From: Berberis thunbergii | Taxonomy: Eukaryota; Streptophyta; Magnoliopsida; Ranunculales; Berberidaceae | Assembly: GCA_003290165.1 (NCBI GenBank) | Contig: QNQO01000642.1 | Span: 1 to 64,000, forward strand | DNA: 64,000 bases | Reading direction: 5' to 3' | Part shown: positions 1 to 9,661 of the stretch, one piece after another | How positions within the stretch are numbered: the stretch's first letter is position 1 | Layout of the letters: each line of letters opens with the position of its first letter | Notes under the pieces: model-generated | The model's input: only the letters and a program-made list of their open reading frames with translations | Database searches by the model: none | What the model was told of the DNA's origin: nothing | Position numbers and translations under genes: made by a program

Positions 1-98
1 AGGCACACAATGTTGCATCAAAGCTGATAAAAGTGAACCCAAAGTAGTATCATTCAAATCAAGAAGGTTATGCATATAGGAAGCTGATTCTAGCTCTA
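1..98 (-). pseudogene. EIN3-like (EIL) transcription factor pseudogene, downstream part, cut by CACTA element
   Basis: Read on the minus strand, these 98 bases give one open frame containing DTTLGSLLSALMQHC, the conserved stretch of the EIN3/EIL DNA-binding domain that precedes a DPPQRR-type motif in family members. The gene runs off the left edge of the window. Its upstream half is at 7363-7812, on the other side of the CACTA element. Removing the element and one copy of the CTA target duplication leaves the frame open across the joint. EIN3/EIL proteins are nuclear activators of ethylene responses. The upstream half has stop codons and a frameshift, so this is a relic. Homology comes from motif recognition; exact family membership is inferred. 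Confidence 0.8.
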
Positions 99-120
99 CA
101 CTACAAGAAAAATGTTGATT

Positions 121-370
121 CATAGCGTTTCAAAAACGCTATGGTAGGATACTATAGCGTTTTAGTAAACGCTATGACAGCCGACGCTATAATAGACCCA
201 GGGGATATTATAGCGGTTTTAAAACGCTATGGTAAGTTTGGCTTTTATAGCGTTTAAAAACCGCTATGGTAGCCTTTGCCATAGCGTTTTTAAAACGCTA
301 TAATAGACTTAAAACCGCTATGGCAGACTCTATCGTAGCGTTTTAAAAACGCTATGGTAAGTATACATAG
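121..370. repeat. CACTA subterminal palindromic repeat cluster
   Basis: About eight copies of a short palindrome of the form ATAGCG-TTTTAAAA-CGCTAT lie in 250 bp, some with a CCGCTAT variant. Related copies appear near the right end (about 7170-7330). Subterminal repeats of this kind are known in CACTA elements as binding sites for the element-encoded protein; that role here is inferred. Confidence 0.75.
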
Positions 371-616
371 CAATTTTTTTTTTTTTTTTTTAATACTATC
401 AAGTGACTTTTTATTACATCTCATAAGTTTTATGTCTAGAAAATAAAAATTTAAATGTGCCAAAGTTAAACATTTCCATGAATGGATGCAAAGTAATGTT
501 ATTAATTAATAAATTGTATTACATCGAGTCACAAAATCTATCAAATAATAAAATAATGTAATTAATAAAATAATGTATTACAATTATGGTACTTGGGATA
601 ACAAACTGAAAATTAA

Positions 617-778
617 GCGATGGTTTTGCCCATTGGATCAATGAGAATCATGCCAATAACACCACCCGCTTCTCTAACAAAAATGGTTTTTTTGCTTCTA
701 AGGTCTGGGAGTTCAAAAGCACAGACAACGATCTTCCCCTTTATCAAGCTACGATCAAGAGTGTTGTTCTTGCATAAG
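617..778 (-). pseudogene. Captured subtilase (SBT) fragment, PA domain
   Basis: The minus strand encodes a continuous stretch with CKNNTLD, IKGKIVVC and REAGGVIGMILIDP, typical of the protease-associated (PA) insert of plant subtilisin-like proteases. An intact splice acceptor (a T-run followed by CAG) sits immediately upstream at about 779-786, so the piece was taken from genomic DNA. A stop codon follows the recognisable stretch at about 614. None of the catalytic Asp, His or Ser regions is present, so the fragment cannot encode a protease. It is the most distal cargo segment in the CACTA element in the minus direction. Confidence 0.75.
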
Positions 779-1735
779 CTGAAAAAAACATATCAAGACA
801 TAATAATTAGCACTATATGTATGAAGATGAGTGTTCATCAAGCACATTGGACAAGCATATCATCCCTAAAATGTGCAAATGCATGAGGATCAAAACCAAG
901 AACGTGAATCACCTGAATGGTACCAAAACTGTCATACATCTCTACGCCCCAGCTGCGCCAAAAAAAACAAAGTTTATAAAGCTTTGTTTCTGAGACAGAG
1001 CCAAATACACTGCGCAGTCCAGAATATGAACCTTGCTGAGGAAAACAACACCAGCAGAGCAGCACACACTGCTGAAAATTGTCATCAGAGCAGCAGAACA
1101 GCTGCAGTGCAGTCCAAATACGCTAAATATGTTAAATGAATGTCCAAAGACCACGCTTTGCACCTGATAAATGATCCAGCAAATCAACAAAATGTTCTTA
1201 TTGGTTGCTGCAAGATCAGCAGAATACAGCTAGTTGCTGCAAGATCAGCAGAATAAGAAGCAAAAAATCCAGTCAGCTGGTAGAATGCCAATTAAATGAC
1301 CTCCTCACTTCAATGACAAATGGATTGAATGAAAACCTGAATAGTACTTCAAGATTCCTGATATTACCCCTTATACAGATTGTTTACCAATTTCTTCAGC
1401 TTCTCTGTTGTAAATTTAAAGTAAACTTGATAGTAATTACTGTTTGTAGCTTACCTTCCCTATGGAACATGCTAGTGGGGCCTTTGTCATGTGCATATCA
1501 TTATCTCATCATAATAGGAACTTTACTATTTGACAATGCATGGTTCCCTTCTACCACCATAATAGGAACTTTCGAATTAAGTCAAATCCTGCATATACCT
1601 TAAAGTATGGAATTCATAGTAAGTACATTCAAATCCTGACAAAAGGAAGAATGATATTTATATGAAGAATGATTCAATTGAATGTTCTTCACTTGGTAGC
1701 TGATGGATGCCAATGTTACAACTTCATTTTGTATA

Positions 1736-1791
1736 TGTAACCTTTCTTTTGCTTCAACTGTCAGGTGAAGCCCATCACTCCAATGTCTCCC
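1736..1791 (-). pseudogene. Possible captured SGNH/GDSL esterase fragment
   Basis: On the minus strand a CAG acceptor-like site at about 1792 is followed by a short frame containing [15 protein letters not shown]. This resembles the block with the catalytic Asp-x-x-His (DGLHLT) in isoamyl-acetate-type SGNH esterases. Only about 18 codons support the match, so chance similarity cannot be excluded. Confidence 0.3.
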
Positions 1792-2036
1792 CTGTCAAAG
1801 CATGTAACAATCAAGAACATGCATAGTCATATTCAATTGACTAAAAAGGGACTAAAGAAGAGGAAGAAAGGAATCTAGCCACTAAAAACAAAAGACTGGA
1901 TGAAAGAAAACATGCATACAGTGTAATGCAGATCTTGCTTAAATGTTGCTGCTATTTTTTGTAGCTTTATAGTACCGATCACTTGGTTTCTCAGTAGGGT
2001 AGTTGACACCTGATGCTGCTATTTTTTTTTGCAGTT

Positions 2037-2167
2037 TTACAGTGTAATGCAATTGTATTCTGCATGCTATGAGATGGCACCTGCTGCTGCTGAGGCAAAT
2101 AAGGCATGGATTTTGGTAGGGAAGTTGGTAGTGGCTTCCTTTCATTGCACTGCTGGGACTGCATACC
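2037..2167 (-). pseudogene. Possible captured exon, Gln/Pro-rich, unidentified
   Basis: The minus strand has an acceptor-like site (TTTTAG) followed by an open frame with MQSQQCNERKPLPTS and a PQQQQVPSHSMQN stretch. Composition and position in the cargo direction suggest another captured exon, perhaps from a regulatory protein. I do not recognise the parent gene. Confidence 0.25.
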
Positions 2168-3287
2168 CTAAAATGCTGTAGAAGTTCATAACCAAAAAAG
2201 ACCATTAATAAAGGTAAAATCATTTTTGAAAACTAAACAATAAACATGCACTCTAAAACCATACAAGGAGAAAAAAATAAGTGCATCCTTAGAGCTCTCA
2301 AGATAATATAGTATTTTAGGTTTACTAGACCACTTTCATGTCTTCAAATCACATGTATCACACAGTGAATCAAATAAACAAGTATTCCTGTGAAAATATC
2401 AAATTTGTTTTTTTTTTGGAGACATCACAATTGTAGGAAAGCATAACATAGCTAGTTCCAACATCTGTGCAAGATTCTTCAAACAATTGTAGAAAAGCTA
2501 GTGTATATAAGCAAGTTGACTTGTACACCATGGAGGGAGTCCATGTGCCTTGAGTAAAATAATCTCATCTCTTTAAGTATCAAATGATTTCTTCCATCTG
2601 AAGAAAAAATGAATGTAAAGTTCAATGTTAACATGATGTGAAAAATGAGGTGATGAGTTACCTCATGTATAAACAAATCTTTCCCTTAGAAAGAGAGAGA
2701 TTTCTTCAAAACACCACCTTTGTAACTGCTTTTCTGGTCGCCATTTCCATTGCTCATGTTGGTCTTTAGAAAGAGAGAAATTTCTTCAAAAAATTCTTTG
2801 TAATTATTAAACTGTGTCAAAACTACAGCAGCTATCATGGTTGTTGGTCAGAAGCTGTAACCTTCTCTTGGATATGTAAATGACTATATGTAATTAATGT
2901 AGAATTACACAAATTCTTACAAGATATTCTTGGAAGTTGTTTGTTCATTTAGGATATGATAGTGTTTGTTAGAGGTAGTTGCTAAAGGATGTGATATGTA
3001 TTATTGTCACTTAAAGCAACAGATGATATAGGGGATGGCAGACTTTATTAATTACAAAAATTTTAACTACTGATTAATCAAAAACATTATTACAAGATTT
3101 TATGCTTGAGCACATGAAAATTTTTCTTGGCTTCCTTCCCCAGAAGAAAAAAAGATTGAGACAAAATGGTAAGGTTTTGCAATTAGTTTGAATGTATTAT
3201 GCATGCCACTTCAAGCATTCTAAGAAGAATTGTAGAAAAAGAATTGTAGAAAAAGAATTGTAGAAAAAGAATTCAACAGTTACTTAC

Positions 3288-3374
3288 CAGATTCAAAAGT
3301 AGTAACACTGTTATGAGGTAAAAGCTGATAAAGTATACAAGGGTCCAAGAAGTTCCCGTCAATTGCGTATAGCC
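3288..3374 (-). pseudogene. Captured exon of two-pore channel TPC1
   Basis: Exactly 29 codons lie between an intact acceptor (ATTTCAG) and an intact donor (GTAAGTA). They include LTGTSWTL and [16 protein letters not shown], the pore-to-S6 region of the second repeat of plant vacuolar channel TPC1. The family sequence continues directly with V-V/I-A-F-V-L-E, and the exon stops just before it. It is a single exon without its neighbours, so it cannot make a channel. It lies about 0.36 kb beyond the last H+-ATPase exon on the same strand, from an unrelated locus, so the two pieces were joined inside the element. Confidence 0.75.
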
Positions 3375-3738
3375 CTGAAATGGTGCCATATAAGATAATC
3401 AATGATTTCCAGTGACAACTTCAATTGTCATTGTTATGAATATAGAGACAAAAATAAAACATGGAAAGTATGGCTATAAAAGTTCAATGACATGGCGCAT
3501 AAGAATAAAGCATGCTAGTATTTCCATTTGGTTAGAATAGGTTAGTTGTCAAGTATTTCTTATTTCACATTGTTTCTTCAATTTCTTAGTTTTCTAGTTT
3601 AGTTCATTTGATAGAAGATATAATGGAAATACAAGTTGGAATGCATTCCAGGCTTATCGTCAGCATCACCTAACCCAATTACCCAACAACTTATTTTTCC
3701 TAATTCTTATTAAACCCAAAAGATAGCAGATAGCTTAC

Positions 3739-5512
3739 CACAATACGGAATGTCATAGAAACTGCATAGATCTGCAAAATGCAAAAATCCATACATATCA
3801 ATAACTGTTCTACATCAGGCAAGAGCCAGTTATATCAAATGGTTATCAAGTAATCTATAACCCAAACTCAATCAAATGTTTCCAGGCACATTTTACCGTA
3901 TAATTTTTCATCATCTGAAAGACGGCTCGACTGGTCAATACAACACTTATGATGACACTAAGACCGAGTTCTGTCAAAACGATGTCAGAAGCACTGCGAG
4001 CTGCATCTGTTGCATCAGCAACAACTATTCCAATGTCAGCCTTCTTAAGAGCAGGAGCATCATTAACTCCATCACCTGTCATTCCACATATGTTTCCTAG
4101 CTTGAAAGCGCTTAACGATTTCATATTTGTGCTCTGAAGCAAAACCAAACAACCAGTCAAAAGAAGTAAGGAAAGAAGAAAAAGCAAGTTCCAAGCAAAA
4201 GCACCTAGCAACAACTACCAGCCTCCCTCTCATGGACACTAGAACCTAGCTATAACATGATATCAGAACCATACCAGAGAAAACGCCAGCAAAACCATCA
4301 GCTTTCTCTATAAGTTCATCAACTGGTAGGGCTGCAATTGACTCATCCTTGGTTTGGCCTAATAAAGCGGATGAGGGATACATGTTGGTTCCCATCCCAA
4401 GACGGCGTCCAGTTTCCTTTCCTATTGCCAATTGATCACCTGATAGAAATTGAAAGCGTTAATTGGCACATGAATAAAACACTAGAGACTGAATTACCCA
4501 TTCAAGGTTGGGTTGGGAGGGTGGGAAGAACATAATTTTATATTGTGAAACAGAGATATGAGAAAATGATGATGCTGCGCTAAGTGATTATAGAATACTT
4601 GCAAAATCAATAAGACATAAATAAAACCATCCTTACTCCATGCATGAAGCATAATGTGATCCACTATGTAATTGAGGGTTTCTAGGAGATTTCAACACTT
4701 GTGACTTCAGAAACCCTCTTAATGTATCAATATGTAATTGAGGCTCATATCTCATTAATTTACAACCCCATTTAAAACACAGAATGTCACTTATGTAAAC
4801 TGAGATGCTATATCACAAGACACACACCTGTGATCATTTTAACATTTACCCCAAGGTTCAGGGCCCTCTTTATAGTTTCAGCACTGTCATGGCGACGTGG
4901 ATCAAAAAGAGGCATAAGACCAATGAACTGCCATGGACCTTCGGGACTCTTTTTCCTTCCAACTGGAACTTCCCGTTTCATACCAAGACAAAACACCCTG
5001 AGGATTAGTATTCAGTAAACAATGGAAGTTATTGAAGGATAAAACTTATTTACCTGGTAAGCTACTGCAAGTGACCGTAGGCATCGATCAGCAAACTTAT
5101 CGATCACAGCATGAACTATTCGCTCTATATCTGACTTGTTGTGAGCAAGATTCAGAATCTGCAAGACATAATAGTCAGAACAAAGCATGCATAAACCATA
5201 CAAAATACTTAAATATATAAATGCTTATGAAAAATACCTGCTCAGGAGCACCTTTCCTGACTCGATGCATTTTGCCTTCACTATCTATATAAGTCAAAGT
5301 TGTACACTTGTCGATAGGATTAAATGGGAGGAAATGGACCTCTTGAATGCCAGCCCTTGCCTGTTGGTAATGTTAATACAGGGAAAAAAGGTTACACAGA
5401 TAGGATTGACAAACTCCATTATCAATCAATCTGCAGAGGAAAACTCTTCTGCTTCATTATCATCACCATTACTTGCCTCCTTTGGATCTGCTAGCATCCC
5501 GACTATAGCTCC
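3739..5512 (-). pseudogene. Captured plasma-membrane H+-ATPase (P3A-type) fragment, seven exons
   Basis: Seven exons read in order on the minus strand: 5477-5512 (AIVGMLADPKE), 5238-5360 ([11 protein letters not shown] to KGAPEQ), 5054-5158 (ILNLAHNKSDIER), 4828-4972 ([19 protein letters not shown]), 4275-4439 ([18 protein letters not shown]), 3897-4133 ([29 protein letters not shown]) and 3739-3771 (IYAVSMTFRIV). They cover the end of the nucleotide-binding domain and the P-domain hinge. The DKTGT phosphorylation site and all other membrane segments are absent. Introns remain, one with a GC-AG donor after 5477. Lesions: a 2-bp deletion in the 3897-4133 exon just before GMTGDG, and GG instead of AG at the acceptor of exon 4828-4972. 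It is therefore a dead piece of a proton pump gene captured as genomic DNA. Confidence 0.9.
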
Positions 5513-5761
5513 CTGCATCAATGAATTACCCATTGCGTCATAGGTATACCATCCTCCATTCAAAATCATTAAAGACATAGCATCCTTGAAAAAAAAATAT
5601 TTGAACAAACCTGCCGAGCCAAGCGATGAGAAATCAACATAACCATGCAAGCATATTCAGCTGCTACATAGCTACAAAATCAAAATGTCCATCATAACTT
5701 TTTTGCTAAATGCAGAGTAGATATTAGATGAAGGGAGAACTTGTGTAAGAAAAATACTAAC

Positions 5762-5908
5762 CCGTATGTTCCCATCACCCGAGTGGTCACGTAACTGTTT
5801 TATAAAACATAATAGCTTTGCAAGCCCAAAATCAGACACCTTAGGATTCCATTGTCGATCTAATAAAATGTTGCTGGACTTTACATCTCGATGGACAACC
5901 TTTGGTTC
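5762..5908 (-). pseudogene. Captured receptor-like protein kinase fragment (catalytic and activation loops)
   Basis: The minus strand encodes [17 protein letters not shown] followed by [13 protein letters not shown]: the HRD catalytic loop (with the RD arginine) and the DFG motif of a plant receptor-like cytoplasmic kinase. Wording is closest to the At1g01540-type family. After a short degenerate stretch, a second frame gives TTRVMGTYG of the activation loop, so a small frameshift lies near 5780-5790. A donor-like GTTAGT follows, and the upstream boundary matches an acceptor (AG|GAACC). Only about 50 codons are present. It is the first recognisable cargo downstream of the pyrimidine-rich leader. 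Confidence 0.8.
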
Positions 5909-6859
5909 CTTGACACTTTTTTTAGCTATAACAAGAATGGAATGAAACAGTGCATTATTCATATGATTATTAACATTTTAGATTGATACTAAACAGTAAT
6001 GTAGATAAATAGCAAGTGGGTTTATTCAAGTTGGAACCATGGTCCAAAACTTCTCCAACTCAACCTGTGACCATTTTCGCCTCCTGTCCATCTCATTGAC
6101 AAGTAGACCACATCTAAAATATTCCTAAAATCAGCTAATCAATCAATTCTTACCAATGATAGACTAACAATGAAGATGCTTTGCGACCAAGTTTCTATAC
6201 ATAAAAAGTTGATGAAGAAGAAGAAGAACAAAAATCCAATCATAGAACAAGCAGCTTCAATCATGCATCCCCACTATTTTTCTCTGTCAGAATCTCAATA
6301 ACCCACTTCACATGTGCAACTCCTAAAGCCCACTGAACATTTGTGTTAGTAGATCGATCACAGAAACAATACAAAAAAGAAGAAAGAAATCAGAGCAAAA
6401 GAGTTTTTGTTACCTCAATCAAAAGAAAGAGGTACTCTTGTCATTCCTGAACAAAGATGAAATTTCAGTAAGTCGAGTACAAAGCTAAACATCTTTAACA
6501 GTTAATTGTCATTCTTTCAATCAAAGCTTCGGTTATACTCCTCAATATACATTGGAACTTCAAATGACTATAAAAAAAACCCAGTAAAACACTAGGATTC
6601 GATCCACTTCATATCTTAAGGATAAACAAAGAAATTCAAGCTCCACTACAGTGAATGAAATCCATAAAAAAAAACCCTAGATCTTCAAACAGTGAATGAA
6701 ATCCATAAAAAAAAAAAACATAAATTTTTTCTTAATCCAACAAAAAGAACCCAAAAAGAAGAAGTAAACCCCATCTATCAGAAGAAGAAGCTAACCTTGT
6801 TGTTGCTAACCCTGCAAGAACCACTAATTTCAAACCCCACAGAGAGGACAAAACTCAAA

Positions 6860-7090
6860 CACCGAGCAATCATACCGACCTGAAACGGAGAGCGAGAGCA
6901 CGTACGGCGAGGAGTAGAACACGTTGGAGAGGGAGAAACAGAACGGAAAGGGAGAGTGATCGGAGAGGGACAGAGGAGGGAGGGAGCGATCGGAGAGGGA
7001 GAGGGAGAGCGATCGGAGAGGGAGAGCAGATTGCAGAGGAAGAGGGAGACAGATCGAGAAGGAGAGTGGGATTTGAGCGGGATTCTTCTT
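6860..7090 (-). promoter_or_regulatory. Pyrimidine-rich leader, putative 5' UTR/promoter of the cargo transcript
   Basis: On the minus strand this region is almost pure C/T with several repeats of a CTCTCCGATCG-type unit. It ends in TTTCAG and TTGCAG acceptor-like sites near 6805-6885. Long CT-rich leaders with an intron near the start are typical of plant 5' UTRs. Its position, 0.3 kb inside the CACTA right end and upstream of all captured exons on the same strand, suggests it could drive a chimeric transcript. No TATA box can be assigned with confidence. Confidence 0.35.
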
Positions 7091-7362
7091 CCTTCCTTCC
7101 TTCTTCTTTGTTTTGCTTTTATTTATTTTTTTTCGATTCGAGCGGGATAGTTGGCGCCCAGCGAATTGCAACTCCCGCCTTCATAGCATTTCATTTAGCA
7201 CAAATCAAATTGGCCATTGATAGCGTTTTACAATTTTTTATAGGGTTGTACAAAGTCTGAATAACATTTTTGCCACATTGAACAAATTAGGTAGACTTTT
7301 AATAGCATTTTCTTTAAAAACGCTATGGTCATATGCTATTATTGACCATTTGTGTTGTAGTT

Positions 7363-7812
7363 CTAGCCCCCTTGATTCTGTTGCATCCTCCAGGATTCTA
7401 GCAATGGCGGTTGGTGCACTTCAGTCAAACTTAATCTCCTCTTTCCACCACGCTCTTATAAGTTATCTGATGACCCAGTGACGGGTTTCCCTTTCTCAGG
7501 GATGATACCATAGACGATCCCTTGTGCCTTGCAAACTTCCATAGCCTTCACCATGCATTTAGTAGCCACGTCTTGAGCTCTAGCCATCTTCTTCTTTCGA
7601 GATTTTTGTTTTACAACAGAGTCAGGCTCATCACTCTGTTGCTTCTCTTTAAGCTTCTATAAGTGTAGCTTATCCCTCCAAATGTGTTTCTTCAATGCAG
7701 CAGTGCCCATTTCTCCGTCTCATCCATTCACTTCTTATTCATCATCATCATCAGGTTGAGCTACTTCCTCACTAAGACTTGGGATGTCCATTTCATAATG
7801 GAATGTCACCAT
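7363..7812 (-). pseudogene. EIN3-like (EIL) transcription factor pseudogene, upstream part
   Basis: Read from about 7812 downwards, one frame gives an acidic start, then [37 protein letters not shown] and SSDNL, then (after a shift near 7456-7462) RAWWKEEIKFD and SAPTAIA. This is the basic, highly conserved N-terminal DNA-binding domain of EIN3/EIL proteins in the right order. Lesions: two in-frame stops in the acidic region (about 7730-7740), a stop where KLK would be expected, a frameshift after SSDNL, and a stop after IKFD. The gene was already dead or has died since. The CACTA element inserted at its downstream end; the frame resumes at 1-98. Confidence 0.85.
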
Positions 7813-9661
7813 ACTATGAAGTAATGGTGACTTTGGTGGAAGCTTCACAATGTATTTATGGTCTTGGTTTTATTAAATAGTATAGGAATTGAGAGTCCAA
7901 ACAAATAGCACCATCACCAAATAAGGAAGCTGTAGTTGGTAGTATTACGAAGTGGAGGATTTTCAGGAATTAGTTGTTCATGCATTTTTATTATGTGCAT
8001 TTCTATGGCGTACTTTACAAGTTACAAAGTCCGACTTTTTTACATGTTTCCATTTGGTACCAAGATGTGGCACGTTGAGGTAACAATAAATAAACTGAAA
8101 ATTGCCAAGTTCTGATGACAATACCTGCATGTCGGTACCAACAGTGCAATGAATTCTAAGGTAGATGCATGAATTGGAAAAATGAAATAGAGTGCCGTCT
8201 TAAACCTTTGAACTTTTAAAAAAAAATAAAAAAAGAAACTTGGAAGTGGGTTAATAAATAGCATAAGATTGCATGAGTTGGAATTGTATAGGATTATATG
8301 AGTTCTGAACTGTCAACACCACATCAACTGCTGGTCAGGGGTAACAATGAATCATGTAGTGTCCCTTGCCATATGAAAATCAGCAATGAGCCAACTCAAA
8401 AGGAAAAAGAAAGTTGATCTGTGATGGTTTTTGAGCAACCTACATCAATTCAGTGTACCAGTACAAATGAACAGAACTGGCCTGCAATAATCATACATTA
8501 TCATTTTGAGTGCACTGATACAGCTTGGGCAAGCCTAACGAAAGTTCAATTGTCTGAACAGGATGTCAGGTTGGATTTCGACTGAAGGTGGGGTTTTATT
8601 TTGTTAAATAGTTTAGATGTTTAACTAGAGACGGAAGAACTGTTTGTTTAGGATCTGAGAGCTCTATATTTAGAACTAAAAATCCATATTTCCATTATTA
8701 TTTGTTTTTCTTTTGCAAAATCACTCTTACATGTAAAAACTATATCCTATTATGTCTACATAAATAAAACTCTGTTAGGTTATATATATATATATATACT
8801 TTTATTCTTGCAGACAAGTCAAATCAAACTAGTTTAGAAGAACCACAGATCTTAGTTGCAAAAACTGAAGCAAACTCTTATAAAGAAGATCATTAGAGAG
8901 ATGAACGGAGTGCTGATTGTTGTTCTCAGCTCCGTGCATCTGTTTGTAAGAGCTTCTCCAATGGACAAGATCACAAATGAGCTTTTGAGGATGCAATTTC
9001 ATGCTCCAAAGAACAGCGCAAAGCTCAATCAATTGGAGGTTTTAACCCAACCAATTTTGGCAGAAAAAATATGGACTCGGTTCATTTGGCTAGGGCTTGG
9101 ATCGTAAAATACTCTTGTGCTTCAGGATTGTCTTGCATACCTAGCCCAGTGACTAGTCTAGTTCGACCCCCAACAGGCAAATGGTAAAAAAAAGGCTATG
9201 CACACCGCCTCCTAAAAAAACACGGCCATTAGAGCACATACATCCTCAACCTCAACATCAACCTCAAATGGGTCCATCATTTTGAGTTTGTGGTTGCTCA
9301 CTCCACTAGATATGTTCTGATCTGGTTAAGTTTGATAAGAAAAGTTGTTTGGGCATGAGTTTCATTCCCTTTAGTTTACTTAATTTAGACTTAGCTGAAC
9401 TTGTCTAGAGAGTTAGGTCAGGCTTGCGTCAGAACAGGCCCATAATACCCCAATCAAACACTATCACACTGACAATGTCTTGGCTCTAGGAGGGCTTGTC
9501 TCTCTAGATTTTTTTATTTTAGTACTAGGGTCTGGGTCTTAAGAATCGTTGAAAGTAAATACAGCAAGGGGCTAGTCTTCGTTTTATAAGCTGAATTCAC
9601 CCATGACCCATCTACCTCTCCCATTCATTCTCTCAAACCGCATTAACTAGCATTTGAATTC
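7813..9661. other. Intergenic, no gene recognised; TA microsatellite, possible SINE
   Basis: No convincing coding frame is present. A (TA)n run lies at about 8778-8798. Around 9085-9180 a GGCTAGGGCTTGG box-A-like string precedes AGTTCGACCCCC, a box-B-like string, followed by an A-rich tract. This could be a tRNA-derived SINE head, but the case is weak. The last 100 bp before the PPR start is probably its leader. Confidence 0.4.

Larger units (their letters stand above)
99..7362 (-). mobile_element. Non-autonomous CACTA (En/Spm) element carrying captured host gene fragments (Pack-CACTA)
   Basis: The left end reads CACTACAAGAAAAATG. The reverse complement of the right end reads AACTACAACACAAATG, an imperfect terminal inverted repeat. 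A 3-bp target duplication CTA lies at 96-98 and 7363-7365, as expected for CACTA elements. Both subterminal regions carry ATAGCG/CGCTAT palindromes. No TNPD- or TNPA-like transposase was recognised. The interior instead holds fragments of a subtilase, a TPC1 channel, a plasma-membrane H+-ATPase and a receptor-like kinase, all on the minus strand and with several intron-exon junctions preserved. A pyrimidine-rich leader follows the right end. The element disrupts an EIL gene. Element strand is assigned from the direction of the cargo. Confidence 0.85.

Noticed and set aside
838..1190. Minus-strand frames of 75-82 codons inside the CACTA element
   Set aside because: No recognisable motif; frame without supported splice sites. 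Not counted as captured cargo.
9085..9230. Possible polymerase III A/B boxes
   Set aside because: The A box match is weak and no target duplication or tail boundary could be fixed, so it is mentioned only in the intergenic entry.
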